This document shows, in pieces, positions 53,231-53,597 of a DNA stretch of 53,597 nt. This DNA is from Atkinsonella hypoxylon (taxonomy: Eukaryota > Ascomycota > Sordariomycetes > Hypocreales > Clavicipitaceae): positions 1 to 53,597 of the forward strand of contig JFHB01000205.1 of NCBI GenBank assembly GCA_000729835.1, written 5' to 3'. Below the pieces are notes generated by a model, which did no database searches, had not been told where the DNA came from, and saw nothing but the letters and a program-made list of their open reading frames with translations. The position numbers and the translations under genes were made by a program. The number at the start of each line of letters is the position of its first letter. Position 1 is the first letter of the stretch.

Positions 53231-53597
53231 GTTGAATTCGCAGTACTCGACAGCAAGGTGTAGGACTCGGCGACATGCATAGCAGCAATAGTACGGACGT
53301 ACTGTAATGCTAATCCTTTTCCGACAAAGATGTGGAGGTCAGAAAGGGCGAAAAAAAGCAGGAACCGGCATTCGAAATTCTTGTTGACCATGGTCGGCTC
53401 GAAGCAGGATGGCTGATACAGCAGCTTCGTGTTTCCACTCGAGCAAGTCTGGATTCCTGCACGATGGCGCCTGGAAGTGGTGGCTATTTGTGAAATACGT
53501 CTAACAACACTATAAACACTATGATGCAGCCAGCAAGCATGTTCGATCTGCCGTGTGATAATAATAGCATCCTGTCAGGGGATGTGGAGCAGGGCGA

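Larger units (their letters stand above)
48323..53597. other. Gene-free repeat-bearing right end
   Basis: 5.3 kb without any supportable gene. Frames are short and scattered, stops are frequent, and no known domain is seen. It holds several ACCTAGGT/TAGGTACC tracts, a 26-bp perfect inverted repeat that extends imperfectly (50121-50570), a 16-bp direct repeat (50150 and 52415) and a triple octamer (52240-52263). This fits decayed repetitive DNA in an AT-richer block. Confidence 0.6.

Noticed and set aside
48323..53597. Possible intact transposon
   Set aside because: No transposase, reverse transcriptase or integrase motif in any frame; only short repeats are visible.
1..53597. Secondary-metabolite or defence gene cluster
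   Set aside because: No synthase, cytochrome P450, NLR or toxin-type genes; neighbours are unrelated housekeeping genes.
1..53597. CRISPR array or prokaryotic operon
   Set aside because: Introns, tRNA intron and gene content are eukaryotic; the only tandem repeats are simple-sequence tracts.

Overview
The window is nuclear DNA of a filamentous ascomycete. Genes are close together, coding on both strands, and interrupted by short introns (49-147 nt) with GT(R)AGT-type donors and CTNAC branch sites. The beta-tubulin exon layout, a Yvc1-type TRP channel, Kex2, Gcn20, Rap1 and Hal2 all fit Pezizomycotina. Protein style and the frequent ACCTAGGT-type intergenic repeats suggest Sordariomycetes, probably Hypocreales; the order is inference. 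I found no prokaryotic operon, CRISPR array, intact transposon, rRNA gene or secondary-metabolite cluster.

Left third (1-21.4 kb): snx4 (sorting nexin) converges on kex2 (Golgi kexin). A gene-poor stretch follows, then the mitochondrial phosphate carrier, a Ser-rich hypothetical gene, an intron-containing tRNA-Lys(CTT), the vacuolar TRP channel yvc1, which converges on nicotinamidase pnc1, and a secreted trypsin-like protease. A 3.2 kb gene-free stretch comes next.

Middle (21.4-35 kb): a secreted 10-cysteine protein of unknown function, a citrate-carrier-like gene divergent from kar5 (nuclear fusion), telomere protein rap1 divergent from palmitoyltransferase swf1, and the Hsp90 co-chaperone aha1. 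A spacer with a large ATCC microsatellite and a TG-rich octamer array follows.

Right part (35-53.6 kb): a 1200-residue proline-rich protein of unknown function, fmc1 (ATP synthase assembly) divergent from hal2 (PAP phosphatase), mitochondrial ribosomal protein uL6m, beta-tubulin and gcn20 (ABCF protein). The last 5.3 kb have no supportable gene and carry diverged repeats and ACCTAGGT-type palindromic tracts.

Most genes are core housekeeping: four nuclear-encoded mitochondrial proteins, secretory and vesicle traffic (snx4, kex2, swf1), cytoskeleton, telomere and karyogamy. They do not form one pathway. I found no convincing new multi-gene system. The items most worth a second look are a perfect 40-bp palindrome at 531-570, the secreted 10-Cys protein, the large proline-rich protein with its ambiguous splice acceptor, a GC-AG intron in rap1, and a transition-only diverged inverted repeat near 50.1-50.6 kb. 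Exon borders were derived by hand from splice consensus, reading-frame continuity and remembered family sequence; no database was searched.
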